NCBI RefSeq assembly: GCF_900104175.1
Contig: NZ_FNIX01000012.1
Span: 1-64,000 of the forward strand
DNA from: Lentzea jiangxiensis
GTDB taxonomy: Bacteria > Actinomycetota > Actinomycetes > Mycobacteriales > Pseudonocardiaceae
DNA: 64,000 bases
Direction: 5' to 3'
Positions 10,001-16,989 of the stretch are shown here, one piece after another (positions within the stretch are counted from its first letter, which is position 1; the number at the start of each line of letters is the position of its first letter). The notes under the pieces are model-generated. The model was not told the origin of the DNA. It saw only the letters and a list, made by a program, of their open reading frames with translations, and did not search any database. A program made the translations under genes and the position numbers.

Positions 10001-10554
10001 GGGTAGACGGCCTCGGTCCCGTCCAGCTTCGGTTCCGGCAACGGCCAAGGCGCCACCCACTCGACCTGACGGGCCGGGTCCGCGGCCAAGGCTGCCGCGA
10101 CGAACGCGGTGCCCTTTTTCGTGGTCTTCCCGCCGAGCTTCAATCCCAACGGGTGGCCGGTCGGGGCGACCGTGCCATCGCGGTCCTTACGCCACTTCAA
10201 ATCCACCGTGCGCCAGTTACCGGTGGTGTCCTTGAAACGGATCGGCGCACCGTGCGCCTCCGTGGTCAACGTCCCGTCCGGATTCGACCACGTCGACGAC
10301 GTCTCGGTCCGCATCGACTCCACTTCGACGCGCGAGCCCTGCGCCCGCGCGCTGACCGCCGCCGAGACCACGTCCGGCCGCGCGTCCACCCGAGCTGCGG
10401 TCGCGGGCGGCGGTGCCTCGGGGGCCGCCACGGCGACAACCGGAGCAACCACCTCCGTGGTGCTCAGCACCAACGCCACCGATGCCGCATACGAGACGAT
10501 CCTGGTCGCCAACGACCTGGATCTGCGCGAGAAGAACAATCTTGGAGACGACAC
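4009..10554 (-). CDS. Secreted RHS/YD-repeat polymorphic-toxin-like protein with short C-terminal tip
   Basis: GTG at 10554, with AGGGG about 9 bases upstream, gives 2181 residues. Residues 1-45 form a signal peptide with several Arg and then an Ala/Val core ending near AVAAPEAPPP. A DNRLRE-like region (about 310-490) contains FDTWVQSD and RSFLNFSV. Fibronectin-like linkers follow, then a long RHS/YD shell (about 900-2070) with many TYDAAGRLTQV- and YDPLGR-type repeats. The core ends in the canonical RYAYPTNPIGVTDLDG. The last 103 residues are a variable tip rich in Arg/Lys, with hydrophobic stretches WGVALLVGAIYAVI and WLVAGVVGGLIG. RHS shells encapsulate a C-terminal toxin; here a membrane-acting tip is possible but not shown. 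No immunity gene follows; the next 225 bp hold only a hairpin. The 6.5-kb frame is intact. Confidence 0.88.
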   Translation of the reverse strand: MSSPRLFFSRRSRSLATRIVSYAASVALVLSTTEVVAPVVAVAAPEAPPPATAARVDARPDVVSAAVSARAQGSRVEVESMRTETSSTWSNPDGTLTTEAHGAPIRFKDTTGNWRTVDLKWRKDRDGTVAPTGHPLGLKLGGKTTKKGTAFVAAALAADPARQVEWVAPWPLPEPKLDGTEAVYPDVEPGVDLVLHTRRSGFEYDFVVKSRPAMAPVWRIPLRLKGLTARQQPDGTIDFLDAKEQVHSSIPVPLMWDAEIDKRSGEHVNHSTVGIAIETAADGSTNLVVTPDPVWFNDSKRTYPITVDPTYAVGTAYSSFDTWVQSDYTTDQSISSELKLGTYNGGTVKARSFLNFSVAPFKGKQIVSAELSMFETWSYSCTASTMIVRSTYELASTATRWTAQPTFGSQYGSTSVAKGHDSGCPAGRMSVPITPLVQAWSNAPYTVGGMVLMAGNEADSNSWKRFHSSESSADPFVSYTYNRPPGAPATVEPSEAVAYAAPGETSSWLYSPSLRPWVRTKATDPDGNTVKYVFEFYTGTGPTFSLKGTCTSSVYASGTTAGCRPATDLPDNTLLYIRAKANDGRLDGSWVNYNQRLRTGTATPALPVVSCPAPYNVSDTWQDNPPTTDVTCTITATGTGYNAPGYLRLIVDGKRPPANFTGGAEGQIKITSSNDPAVAKYNVTFPKDKAGLHTIVVQAETPAGKLSPNQTYKFGWGGTTLTSPTSTPRTTTTDNIRITASGPPRGPATSVTAKVKWRVSGYGGNDDLTGWNDATDLPVADNGAGGINVNTLWDTNLAKTDANLDADPDTTGIQPTTLNDRIPVKLDIQVCFKYGTTEQCTWSQAPGATVQRLPHAFGNGFSVSKAGPGQVALWTGEFNTSAIDVSVPGYTGDLSLSRSHSTFAGATDAVNGVFGPGWTAQFDGADAGVAGMQVVDSTRIDGTIVLLDGDGTALVFESPNGTRRTTAALQTGNWVAADEDTTLDAGKLTVTGSGATTTIAYTEDDGTTTTFTTTTAGAPTAGAAGKFRPAGITEAGVTGKTTYTYDPASGRVTRILAPAAPGVVCTDAQGVYTGAVGCRSLRLEYGTSGSANGRLVAAWLDIFNPDKTGGPGMDAIKVAAYTYDTAGRLATATDPRDNLGTTYGYDSGNRLTSVKPAGQVPFQLAYTAAPNVKLANVKRDRPAGDPTGGVATLASFVYDVPTTGTGLPDLSAGSVERWNQAAAPVKGFAVFGPDHPVNSTSPANIAAADWEHADLQYTDAQGYTVNTAKYGAGAWQHTATDYNAQGNVVRELDERALRLIVDGQLPSGASSDQLATSTVYNADIVNGATVVTPAGTLVTDTYGPARTAALRDGSLRWLRTHTRTDFDQGAPNGGVNPATTLPYRLATTETTFAHDPGTGQDVEVVSRTLTDYAAPVAGDADGWALSLPGRVTTDVDLDGTPTAGDLVHLTRYDAEGRAVETRQPTSNGADAGTTRTVHHTVAANPVHAECGGKPQWAGLVCKTFPAAAPSSGPTLPTTTTTGFTYLLAPTTVVETSGAVARTATTTYLPDGRTASTSTVVTGLTGSTPNTRKETEYDPLTGTATKMTAKNPDGSTAGTVTTGYDSWGRQTTYQPSGETATTTVYDASGAVATVTDANGSTRYTYDGPDAAGKTERRGLATKVEVTTAGSTWTSTGAYDADGGLVVQKLPGGVTRHTDLGNAGEPVGLRYTGRITTVDEDGTTTVDPDGGWLAWSQDNDVTGRVAHEWTPEGSAFTGPAGSDPGDAVPYDRAYTYDAAGRLTQVRDRTAATTGVDITDPTQSPACATRSYGFDGNHNRLTKTIAPAAADGSCTTTGATTTTRAFDTADRPVTGAGGQGTYAYDPLGRTLILPASDAPDPQGGDIALAYHDNDLAKSITQGSATTAFTLDAHDRRAVETVTDSTGSTQTVHHYTDASDNPTWVTSNGVTRRYAELLGGNLALTVNNAAVAELTIADPHGDVVTTIDLPVAGAAATSITGWNAFDEYGAPSGGNTASTSEVEYGWLGAEQRAVSGAGLVLMGVRLYNPVTGLFTSTDPVPGGGANRYAYPTNPIGVTDLDGRAWGVALLVGAIYAVIRICLRFRQGCARLARRIRSALWRAVKWVGRKIRSAAKWLVAGVVGGLIGNAQDIAACVKQAKQGYREGRRKNFFKRIGRAARRCVTG

Positions 10555-11189
10555 GAATCCACCCCTGTGGCAAAACCGGCGAGCGCACTCCGATATCACG
10601 TACCGTCGTCGACACGGTCTCACCCGAATGGAAGCACGCGAAATTCCATCTCACGGCAAAGATGCTGAACCGCGTTGGCGGGTGATCGACCGTAACAGCG
10701 GCGGACCGTGCGCTTCCCCGAAAGCGCACGAGGATTACGGAAGCCCCCCTCGCGACGCCCGACGGTCGGGCAGTCACCTCATACTGGGCGGTGTCCTTAT
10801 GTCGAACAATCTGCCGTTCGAGTGAAGCAGTCACAACCTCTGGGCTCTACGCCACACGAAAATGATCACGCCAGAACGGTGGCAGCCAGGCCTCGAAATC
10901 CCCGACCTCGAATCACCAGGCCCACGAGCGGTGATCACTTTCGACGACGGACATGACCGTGGCCGTGTCCCATGCGGCCGGCTCCCGGCGGCCACGTATG
11001 CCGAGGACAGTTTCGCCCCTGGTGCGCCACCGCCGCGCCATCCCGAACATCGTCCGTCGCAGTGCCGAACAATTTCGGGAAATTCTGCGGAATGATCCAC
11101 CGTATCCGCCTACACGTCGGCGGGCTGCCATCCGCCTCCGTGTTGCCGGTCCGGCGGTGCACCCGGTAACGGCATCCGGCGGTACCAAC
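10555..11189. other. Intergenic stretch upstream of the RHS gene, no convincing gene
   Basis: About 635 bp between the RHS start and the recombinase module. Short frames occur on both strands, but none has a ribosome site, a recognisable domain or a consistent composition. The first 60 bp next to the RHS start must hold its promoter and are relatively AT-rich. I see no tRNA or clear repeat. Confidence 0.4.
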
Positions 11190-13778
11190 TTACCGAGGCG
11201 GGCGTGCATGGATCGGTAAGGCATTCAGGGTCTGGTCGGATGGATGGCAACAACGTTGTCCGGCGTGGGCCGAGGTCTGCCTGGGGTGTCGGTCTGGCGG
11301 GTAAAGACGGCGACGGCGAGGGTGAGGTGTGTTATCTGGCGTTGGAGGTCGTCGATTTCCGCGTTCTGATTGGCGATGGTTCTCGTGAGTCTGGCTATAG
11401 TTTCTCGGAGTCCCGTTTTCGTTTTGGGGGTCTGATTGGTCTCGTTGCGGACACGTTTGTAGAAATGGTTCTTGAGGTCGGCGTAGCGTTTGATGAGCGC
11501 CATGCGGTGGACGCCCGCCGCGGCGGCGAGGGCGACGATGGTAAGGCTGCCGTTGGAGGAAGTGGCCTGGCCGGTCAGGAGGCGGTCGATGACCTGGTGG
11601 ATGCGGGTGCGCTCGTCCTGTTGTTGTGGGTCCTGATGCTGGTTCATGTCCTGGCCTGGCCTCGGCGGGGTGGGCGGTGGTGTCATGAATGTCGGCGAGG
11701 GTGCGTAGGCGGTCTGCGTTGTGGTGCAGGCGCCTGTCGAGGGGCTCGGGGCTGTGGGCGGCGAGGTCGTCGATTTTCTGGGCGTTGTCGCGCAGGAGGC
11801 GGGCGTGGGTGTCGGTGCGCACGGCGTTGCCGCAGCCGGGTGCGCAGTCGTACTGGTTGGGCGCGGTGGCGTCGAGTGTCGGGTCGCACAAGGCGGTGTC
11901 GCGTTTGAACACGCAGATCAGGTGGGCGTCGGGATTGTCGAACAGGATCAGGCCGTCGCGGTCGAGGAACGCCGCGGCCTTGCGGGCGAAGGTCCAGGGG
12001 ACGATGCGGCCTTCGAAGCGGGGTGTGGTGGCTGCGGCGGTGAGGGCGCGTCGGGCGGCGGGCCCGGAGACCTTCTCGCCGGCGGCGAGGCGGTCGCGCA
12101 GGCGGGCGGCGGTGTCGGCGGCGGCGAGGGCGGTTTCGACGTCGAGGACGCCGTGGATGCCGCGGCGGGCGCGGGTGGCGTAGCCGGTGGAGGTACGGGC
12201 GTCCAGGACGGTGCGCATGTGGCCGTACTGGACGGCCAGGGCGATCAGGCCACCAGGTCGGCGGGCAATGTGCCAGGCCAGGGTGCGACGGAATCTGGTC
12301 AGGCTGATCGTCCCGCCGGGGTCATCCGGGATGTGCTGGTGGGGCAACCCCTGGGCGGTGGCCTCCCTCTTCGCCCAGAGCACGAAGTCGTCGATCCTCT
12401 GGCTCAGCGTGTCGGCTTTGAGCGCGCCGGACAGGCCGCGGCGGCGGGTGACGTCGTGGTGGGCGGCGCTGAACAGCAGTTCGCCGTCGGGCACGATGCG
12501 TTCCAAGACGCGGATGGCGTGCACCACGGGCGTGATGGCGACCCAGGGAAGCTCGCGTTCCTCGTCGGCGGAGAGGTGGTTGCCGTCCTCGTCGGTGACG
12601 TTCTTGTAGTGGTGGCCCCGGATCAGGTGCGGTCCGGTCGTGTCGACGGGTTCCGTGCAGCATCCGGATCGCAGGCCCTGTACTTCTTGTGGACGCATCC
12701 CTGTCAGGTACAGGCAGATGATCATGGCGGCGGTGCCGAGGTGGCGCATCAGCGTGGTGGCCTCGGTGAAGTCGATCCGCTCGCGCCACGGATGTCCTTC
12801 GATGTGTCCGGTCACCGGTACCGGCAGCGGACACGGGCCCGGTCGCTGTGCCACCAGCGCGGCGAGTCCGTGTCGTCGGGCGAATCGGTCGACCTGCATC
12901 GGGCTGGCTCCGGTGGTGGCGGCGATGAACGCCTGGGCCGGCGCGTGCACGCCCTTGTGCTGCACAGCGGGCAGAGGGCTGCCGCTCTGTATGAGAGGCG
13001 ACAGGTAGGCCTCCAGCGCGGCACGGCCCGCGGGGGTGGAGGCGGTGGCGGCGGCGAGGCCGGTCAGGCGGTTCCTCTCGGTCCAGGCGGCCAGGATGTC
13101 GTCGGCGAAGTTTTCGACCATCTGCATCGCCCACGTCAACAGCGGCCCGATGACGTGCGGATCCAGTGGCTCGGTCGTGTTCTCCCCACCGGCCTCGCCG
13201 CTCGCGGCGGGAAGATGGTCGTCGACGCCGTCCACCTCCCACACCGGGCGGGTGACTCCGGTCGGGTGGGCGGTGAGCCCGTCGAATGCCCACAGATCGG
13301 TCAACCGGCTGAGCATGAGCCCCGCGGGGCCGCGACCGATGCCACCGGATCGACGGTGCTCGGCGTAGGCTGCCCAGTCGTCCCCGGCGCATGCCGCGAG
13401 GTCGCCGATGCCGCGGGCGTGCAGCCAGCGGGCCAGCCGCATCCACTCCAGGCACGTGTCACGTTGCTCGCCGGCCGAGGTGCGGGCGCGGGCCCGGTGT
13501 CCTCGCGTCTTGAGCTGGGTGGGACGCAATTGCCCGTTGATCATGGTCCACGCAATCCGCTTCACATGGTTGCGCAACGGTGCGGGACAGTTCTTCCAGT
13601 GAACCGATACCAGCCCGGTGGAGGGATTGTCGATGAGCGGGGCGAGCGACCACACCATGTCCCGGTAGCGGGAGCTGGGGTGAACGTTGCCGGGGCTGAT
13701 CCAGCGGGGTAGCACGACCGGGGAGTCGCCGGCGGGCATCGGCAATACGTACGGGTCGTCCGCGGCGGGGGCGGTCAT
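11190..13778 (-). CDS. Large site-specific tyrosine recombinase (integrase of a multi-gene element)
   Basis: ATG 13778 with AAAGGCGAT upstream opens MTAPAADDPYVLPMPAGD. The catalytic half contains LYLTGMRPQEVQGLRSG (first Arg), HYKNVTDEDGN (Lys region), TRFRRTLAWHIARR, and QYGHMRTVLDARTSTGYATR with the likely nucleophile Tyr. Homologous function appears to end near 11690; beyond that the frame overlaps the accessory gene and is Arg/Pro/His-rich. The true stop is therefore probably near 11683, where a TGA overlaps the next ATG, which would need one base restored. The start overlaps the stop of an upstream partial recombinase (ATGA), as in Tn554-type A/B pairs. Confidence 0.75.
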   Translation of the reverse strand: MTAPAADDPYVLPMPAGDSPVVLPRWISPGNVHPSSRYRDMVWSLAPLIDNPSTGLVSVHWKNCPAPLRNHVKRIAWTMINGQLRPTQLKTRGHRARARTSAGEQRDTCLEWMRLARWLHARGIGDLAACAGDDWAAYAEHRRSGGIGRGPAGLMLSRLTDLWAFDGLTAHPTGVTRPVWEVDGVDDHLPAASGEAGGENTTEPLDPHVIGPLLTWAMQMVENFADDILAAWTERNRLTGLAAATASTPAGRAALEAYLSPLIQSGSPLPAVQHKGVHAPAQAFIAATTGASPMQVDRFARRHGLAALVAQRPGPCPLPVPVTGHIEGHPWRERIDFTEATTLMRHLGTAAMIICLYLTGMRPQEVQGLRSGCCTEPVDTTGPHLIRGHHYKNVTDEDGNHLSADEERELPWVAITPVVHAIRVLERIVPDGELLFSAAHHDVTRRRGLSGALKADTLSQRIDDFVLWAKREATAQGLPHQHIPDDPGGTISLTRFRRTLAWHIARRPGGLIALAVQYGHMRTVLDARTSTGYATRARRGIHGVLDVETALAAADTAARLRDRLAAGEKVSGPAARRALTAAATTPRFEGRIVPWTFARKAAAFLDRDGLILFDNPDAHLICVFKRDTALCDPTLDATAPNQYDCAPGCGNAVRTDTHARLLRDNAQKIDDLAAHSPEPLDRRLHHNADRLRTLADIHDTTAHPAEARPGHEPASGPTTTGRAHPHPPGHRPPPDRPGHFLQRQPYHRRPRRRGGRPPHGAHQTLRRPQEPFLQTCPQRDQSDPQNENGTPRNYSQTHENHRQSERGNRRPPTPDNTPHPRRRRLYPPDRHPRQTSAHAGQRCCHPSDQTLNALPIHARPPR
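11225..11686 (-). CDS. Recombinase accessory protein (TnpC/DUF6262-like)
   Basis: The 153-residue protein has an HTH-like segment (SLTIVALAAAAGVHRMALIK) followed by a coiled coil (ETIARLTRTIANQNAEIDDL, then QRQITHLTLAVAVF). This is the layout of the small third protein encoded after paired tyrosine recombinases in Tn554-like and actinobacterial integrative elements. Start ATG 11686 overlaps the end of the recombinase coding region; ATG 11647 (MNQHQD) is an alternative. The recombinase frame runs on through this gene in another phase, and that tail is low-complexity Arg/Pro/His, so this gene is the real occupant of the strand here. Confidence 0.7.
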   Translation of the reverse strand: MTPPPTPPRPGQDMNQHQDPQQQDERTRIHQVIDRLLTGQATSSNGSLTIVALAAAAGVHRMALIKRYADLKNHFYKRVRNETNQTPKTKTGLRETIARLTRTIANQNAEIDDLQRQITHLTLAVAVFTRQTDTPGRPRPTPDNVVAIHPTRP

Positions 13779-13972
13779 GGGGCGAGATCGCCTTTCATCA
13801 GCAGGTCCACGACGACGCGGTCGGTGTCGTCGACTTTGGTCAGGGCGGAGTTCCACGGGACAGGACCGACCTGGTCACGAAAATCGGCCAACCGCAACAG
13901 ATGATCACGCCAGCGCCGGTCCCAGACGTACCGCAATCCTGGATCGCAGGTGCCTGAGACGCTTCTGAACAC
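13775..13972 (-). pseudogene. Truncated partner recombinase, C-terminal 65 residues
   Basis: The frame reads SGTCDPGLRYVWDRRWRDHL and ends VVDLLMKGDLAP, with its TGA sharing ATGA with the downstream recombinase start. This tight coupling shows it is the end of the first recombinase of the pair. Upstream of about 13970 the sequence is unrelated and contains stops, so most of the gene is missing. The element is therefore unlikely to be mobile on its own. Confidence 0.5.
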
Positions 13973-14031
13973 GTGACGTATCCCGTGTTAGGTGATCGCT
14001 CGCTGTTACCGCTAGCCTCCCGAACATGACT

Positions 14032-14055
14032 TCCCGTATTCAGATGAATACGGGA
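14032..14055. repeat. 24-bp perfect palindrome at the element edge
   Basis: The arms TCCCGTATTCA (14032-14042) and TGAATACGGGA (14045-14055) pair perfectly around a 2-bp centre. It sits between the truncated recombinase and the start of the DGPF gene at 14072. It could be an operator for the DGPF/ECF42 promoter or a recombination site left by the element. Related partial motifs (ATCCCGTGTTA at 13980-13990, TGTCACGGG at 14058-14066) flank it. Confidence 0.6.
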
Positions 14056-14071
14056 TCTGTCACGGGTTTGG

Positions 14072-14496
14072 GTGTTGGAATTCATGCTGATCTGGCGCGT
14101 GACCTCCGACGAGGCGTGGACCAACCTCGGCGACATCGACTTCGACCAGATGCTCGAGACCGTCGGCAAGTTCAACGAAGAGCTCATCAACGCCGGTGTG
14201 CTGATCGCCGCCGAGGGCCTCGCCCCGGCCGAGGAGGGTGTGGTCGTCGACTCTCCTCCGAACCGCCGGTCGTCACCGACGGCCCGTACGGGGAGACCAA
14301 GGAGCTGTTCAACGGCTTCTACCTGATCAGCGTCCCCGGCATCGAGGACGCCGTCGAATGGGCCAAGCGCACCCCGATGACCGCCGCCGGGTTCAAGACC
14401 GAGATCCGCCGCGTCACGACGATCGACGAGTTCCCGCAGGACAACGAGTGGATCAAGAAGGAACGGGCCTGGCGCGAGTCCACCGGCCAGCTCTGA
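14072..14496 (+). pseudogene. YCII/DGPF-domain protein, one frameshift
   Basis: GTG 14072 starts MLEFMLIWRVTSDEAW, and ELINAGVLIAAEGLAPAEEG follows. The frame then shifts near 14252; the next frame gives SSEPPVVTDGPYGETKELFN (the DGPF-type motif is DGPYGETKE) and runs to TGA at 14494-14496. Restoring one T in GACTCTCC (to GACTTCTCC) gives an unbroken protein of about 141 residues, normal for the family. These small proteins are standard genomic partners of ECF42 sigma factors, and the sigma gene follows 12 bp later. Sequence error is as likely as real inactivation. Confidence 0.8.
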
Positions 14497-14508
14497 TCTG
14501 ATAGGTCC

Positions 14509-15792
14509 ATGAGCAGCGGTGACCCCACGGGACGCAAGGCCGTCGCGGCGGTGTGGCGCATCGACTCCGCGAGGATCATCGGTGCGCTCACCCGCTACAC
14601 CGGTGACTTCGCGCTCGCCGAGGACCTCGCGCAGGAAGCGCTGGCCGGGGCGCTGGTGACCTGGCCGCGCGAGGGCGTGCCGGCCAACCCGGCGGGGTGG
14701 CTGCTCACCGTCGGGCGGCGGCGTGCGATCGACGCGTTCCGCCGCCGCAGCACCCGTGACGAGAAGTACGCCGCCCTGGCGCACCACCTGCCCGAGGGCG
14801 GCGCTCTCACCGGCGCCACCGAACCCGGACCGGCGCCCGACGACGTGCTGTGGGACCCCGACCAGATCGACGACGACACCCTCGCGCTGATGTTCACCTC
14901 GTGCCACCCGGTGCTGTCGCGGGAGGCCGCGGTGGCGCTGACGCTGCGCGTGATCGGCGGTCTGACCAGCGACGAGATCGCCCGGGCGTTCCTGGTGCCC
15001 ACGGCGACGGTGCAGGCCCGCATCACCCGCGCCAAGAAGACCCTCGGCGCGGCGAACGTGCCGTTCGAGGTGCCGCCGGCCGGCGAACGCCCGGCGCGGC
15101 TCGCCCCGGTGCTCTCGGTCGTCTACCTGATCTTCACCGAGGGCTCCTCCGCCAGCTCCGGGGACGAGGTCATCCGCTTCGACCTGGCCGGGGAGGCGCA
15201 GCGGCTCGCGCGCATCCTGTCACGGCTGATGCCCGGCGAACCCGAGGTGCACAGCCTGCTCGCCCTGCTGGAACTGACCGGCGCCCGCTTCCCGGCCCGC
15301 CGCGGCCCCGGCGGGGAGACCGTGCTGCTGCAGGATCAGGACCGGCGGCGCTGGGACCGCTCCGCCATCGCCCGCGGCCGTGCCGCGCTGGCGAGAGCCG
15401 CCGAGGCGGGCCGCGGCTACGGCTACTACGGGCTGCAGGCCGCGATCGCCGAGTGCCACGCGCTGGCCGGGTCGGTCGAGGAGACGGACTGGGACCGCAT
15501 CGTCGCCCTCTACGACGGCCTGAACAAGCTCGCCCCGTCACCGGTCGTGGACCTCAACCGCGCGGTCGCCGTCTCCATGGCCCGGGGACCCGCCGCCGCG
15601 CTGCCGCTGGTCGACGCGCTGGCGGCCGGTGAGGCGTTCAAGGGCTCCCACCAACTGCCGGGCGTGCGCGGCGAGCTGCTGCGCCGCCTCGGCCGCCGCG
15701 ACGAGGCCCGCGCGGCGCTGGAACAGGCGATTGCGTTGTGCGGCAACGAACGCGAACGCGCGGCGCTGACCGGGAAACTGGCGCAGCTCTGA
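14509..15792 (+). CDS. ECF42-type RNA polymerase sigma factor with C-terminal TPR extension
   Basis: The 427-residue protein has a sigma region 2 (RYTGDFALAEDLAQEALAGA, about 28-47) and a region 4 helix-turn-helix (TSDEIARAFLVPTATVQARI, about 154-173). A long C-terminal domain (DUF6596, then TPR-like helices, 190-427) includes PVVDLNRAVAVSMARGP. This length, the C-terminal extension and the DGPF gene 12 bp upstream define the ECF42 group. No anti-sigma factor is expected for this group; the extension is thought to control activity. The start ATG 14509 is preceded by a weak ribosome site, consistent with coupling to the upstream gene. Confidence 0.92.
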   Translation: MSSGDPTGRKAVAAVWRIDSARIIGALTRYTGDFALAEDLAQEALAGALVTWPREGVPANPAGWLLTVGRRRAIDAFRRRSTRDEKYAALAHHLPEGGALTGATEPGPAPDDVLWDPDQIDDDTLALMFTSCHPVLSREAAVALTLRVIGGLTSDEIARAFLVPTATVQARITRAKKTLGAANVPFEVPPAGERPARLAPVLSVVYLIFTEGSSASSGDEVIRFDLAGEAQRLARILSRLMPGEPEVHSLLALLELTGARFPARRGPGGETVLLQDQDRRRWDRSAIARGRAALARAAEAGRGYGYYGLQAAIAECHALAGSVEETDWDRIVALYDGLNKLAPSPVVDLNRAVAVSMARGPAAALPLVDALAAGEAFKGSHQLPGVRGELLRRLGRRDEARAALEQAIALCGNERERAALTGKLAQL

Positions 15793-15876
15793 TCACCTGA
15801 CCACGCGGGGTGAACCTCAAATCCGTTAGGGCGACATCAGTGGCACTCGACCGGGTGACGCGGGAATGATGTTGTG

Positions 15877-16953
15877 ATGCACTCGCTGCCCGCCACCGTG
15901 GCCTCCGCGCTCGCCGAGGCCGACAGCGAGAGCGCCGACTGGCCCGCCCAGTGGCGGGCGCTCACCGCCGTGTCGGTCGAGCTGCAGTCGCTGCTGGTCA
16001 CCGACCCCGGACCGGAGCTCGTCGCGCTGATCGAGCAGATCGTCACCCAGCTCGCGGACGGGGTCGCCGCGAGCCGGCGGCACCGGGTGGAGCTGGCCGA
16101 GCTGGCCCACCGCGTGCTCGACACCCACGCCCGCGCGTGCGCCGAGACCGCGGCCGACCCCGTGCGGCTCGCCGACTGGCTGCTCGACCTGCAGCTGCGG
16201 CACCCCGAAGCGCCCGACGTCGGCCTCGCCGCCTACGCGCGGGCCCTCGACGACGACGGCCTGCAGCGCTACCGCGACCGCGCCGTCGCGCTGTTCGAGC
16301 CGCTGCCGGTGATCGGGTTCGGCGAGACCGGCCGCTACGACCGTGCCCGCTGGGCGTTGCTGCGCGTCATGGAGGAGCTCGCCGAGTACACCGAGGACGT
16401 CGACCTGCAACTGCTGGTGCTGTCCAAGGACCTGTCCTCGGGCTGGCACTACCTGCAGGTGGCGACCGTGCTGCGCGACAGCGGCCGTTCCGGTGAGGCC
16501 CTGGAGTGGGTGGAGCGGGGCCTGCGCGCCGTGGGCGGCCGGGGCGCGGCGCTGCGGCTGCTCGACCTCGCCGTGGAGGAGCACGTGCGGCGAGGCGCGC
16601 CCGAGCGGGCGGTGCAGGTGTGCCGGGAGGCGTTCCTGGCCCGGCCCAGCCTCGACGTCTACCTCAAGATCCGCACGCTGGCCGTGCACACCGACCGGTG
16701 GCCGCCGCTGCGCGCGGAGCTGGTCGAGCACCTCGTGCGGGACGGCAGCCGTCTGGCGATCGAGGTCTACCGGCGCGTGGTCGAGGTGGAGCTGGCGCGC
16801 CGCGGCGTGCAGGAGCAGGACGTGGTCGTGGAATGGCTGCGGCAACTGCGCGGTCTGCAGCCCGACGCGTTCGCCGACTACCTCGACCACATCAAGTCGC
16901 GGCACGTGGCGGACCGGGAGCTGCTCGACGAGTTGTCGCGCCGCGGGTTCTGA
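15877..16953 (+). CDS. Helical-repeat protein resembling the C-terminal part of SWIM zinc-finger proteins
   Basis: ATG 15877 (GTG 15874 is in frame) gives 358 residues; TGA at 15856 prevents a longer form. The protein is all-helical with repeat-like segments such as RSGEALEWVERGLRAVGGRG and RGAPERAVQVCREAFLARPS. This is the arrangement seen C-terminal to the CxCx-CxH SWIM domain in a widespread actinobacterial family. The SWIM motif itself is absent, so this is either a stand-alone variant or a shortened form. Its role is unknown; binding of protein or nucleic acid is a guess. Confidence 0.6.
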   Translation: MHSLPATVASALAEADSESADWPAQWRALTAVSVELQSLLVTDPGPELVALIEQIVTQLADGVAASRRHRVELAELAHRVLDTHARACAETAADPVRLADWLLDLQLRHPEAPDVGLAAYARALDDDGLQRYRDRAVALFEPLPVIGFGETGRYDRARWALLRVMEELAEYTEDVDLQLLVLSKDLSSGWHYLQVATVLRDSGRSGEALEWVERGLRAVGGRGAALRLLDLAVEEHVRRGAPERAVQVCREAFLARPSLDVYLKIRTLAVHTDRWPPLRAELVEHLVRDGSRLAIEVYRRVVEVELARRGVQEQDVVVEWLRQLRGLQPDAFADYLDHIKSRHVADRELLDELSRRGF

Positions 16954-16989
16954 TCCTTCCCGCTTCGGATGGCGCGTCTTCGCAAGATC

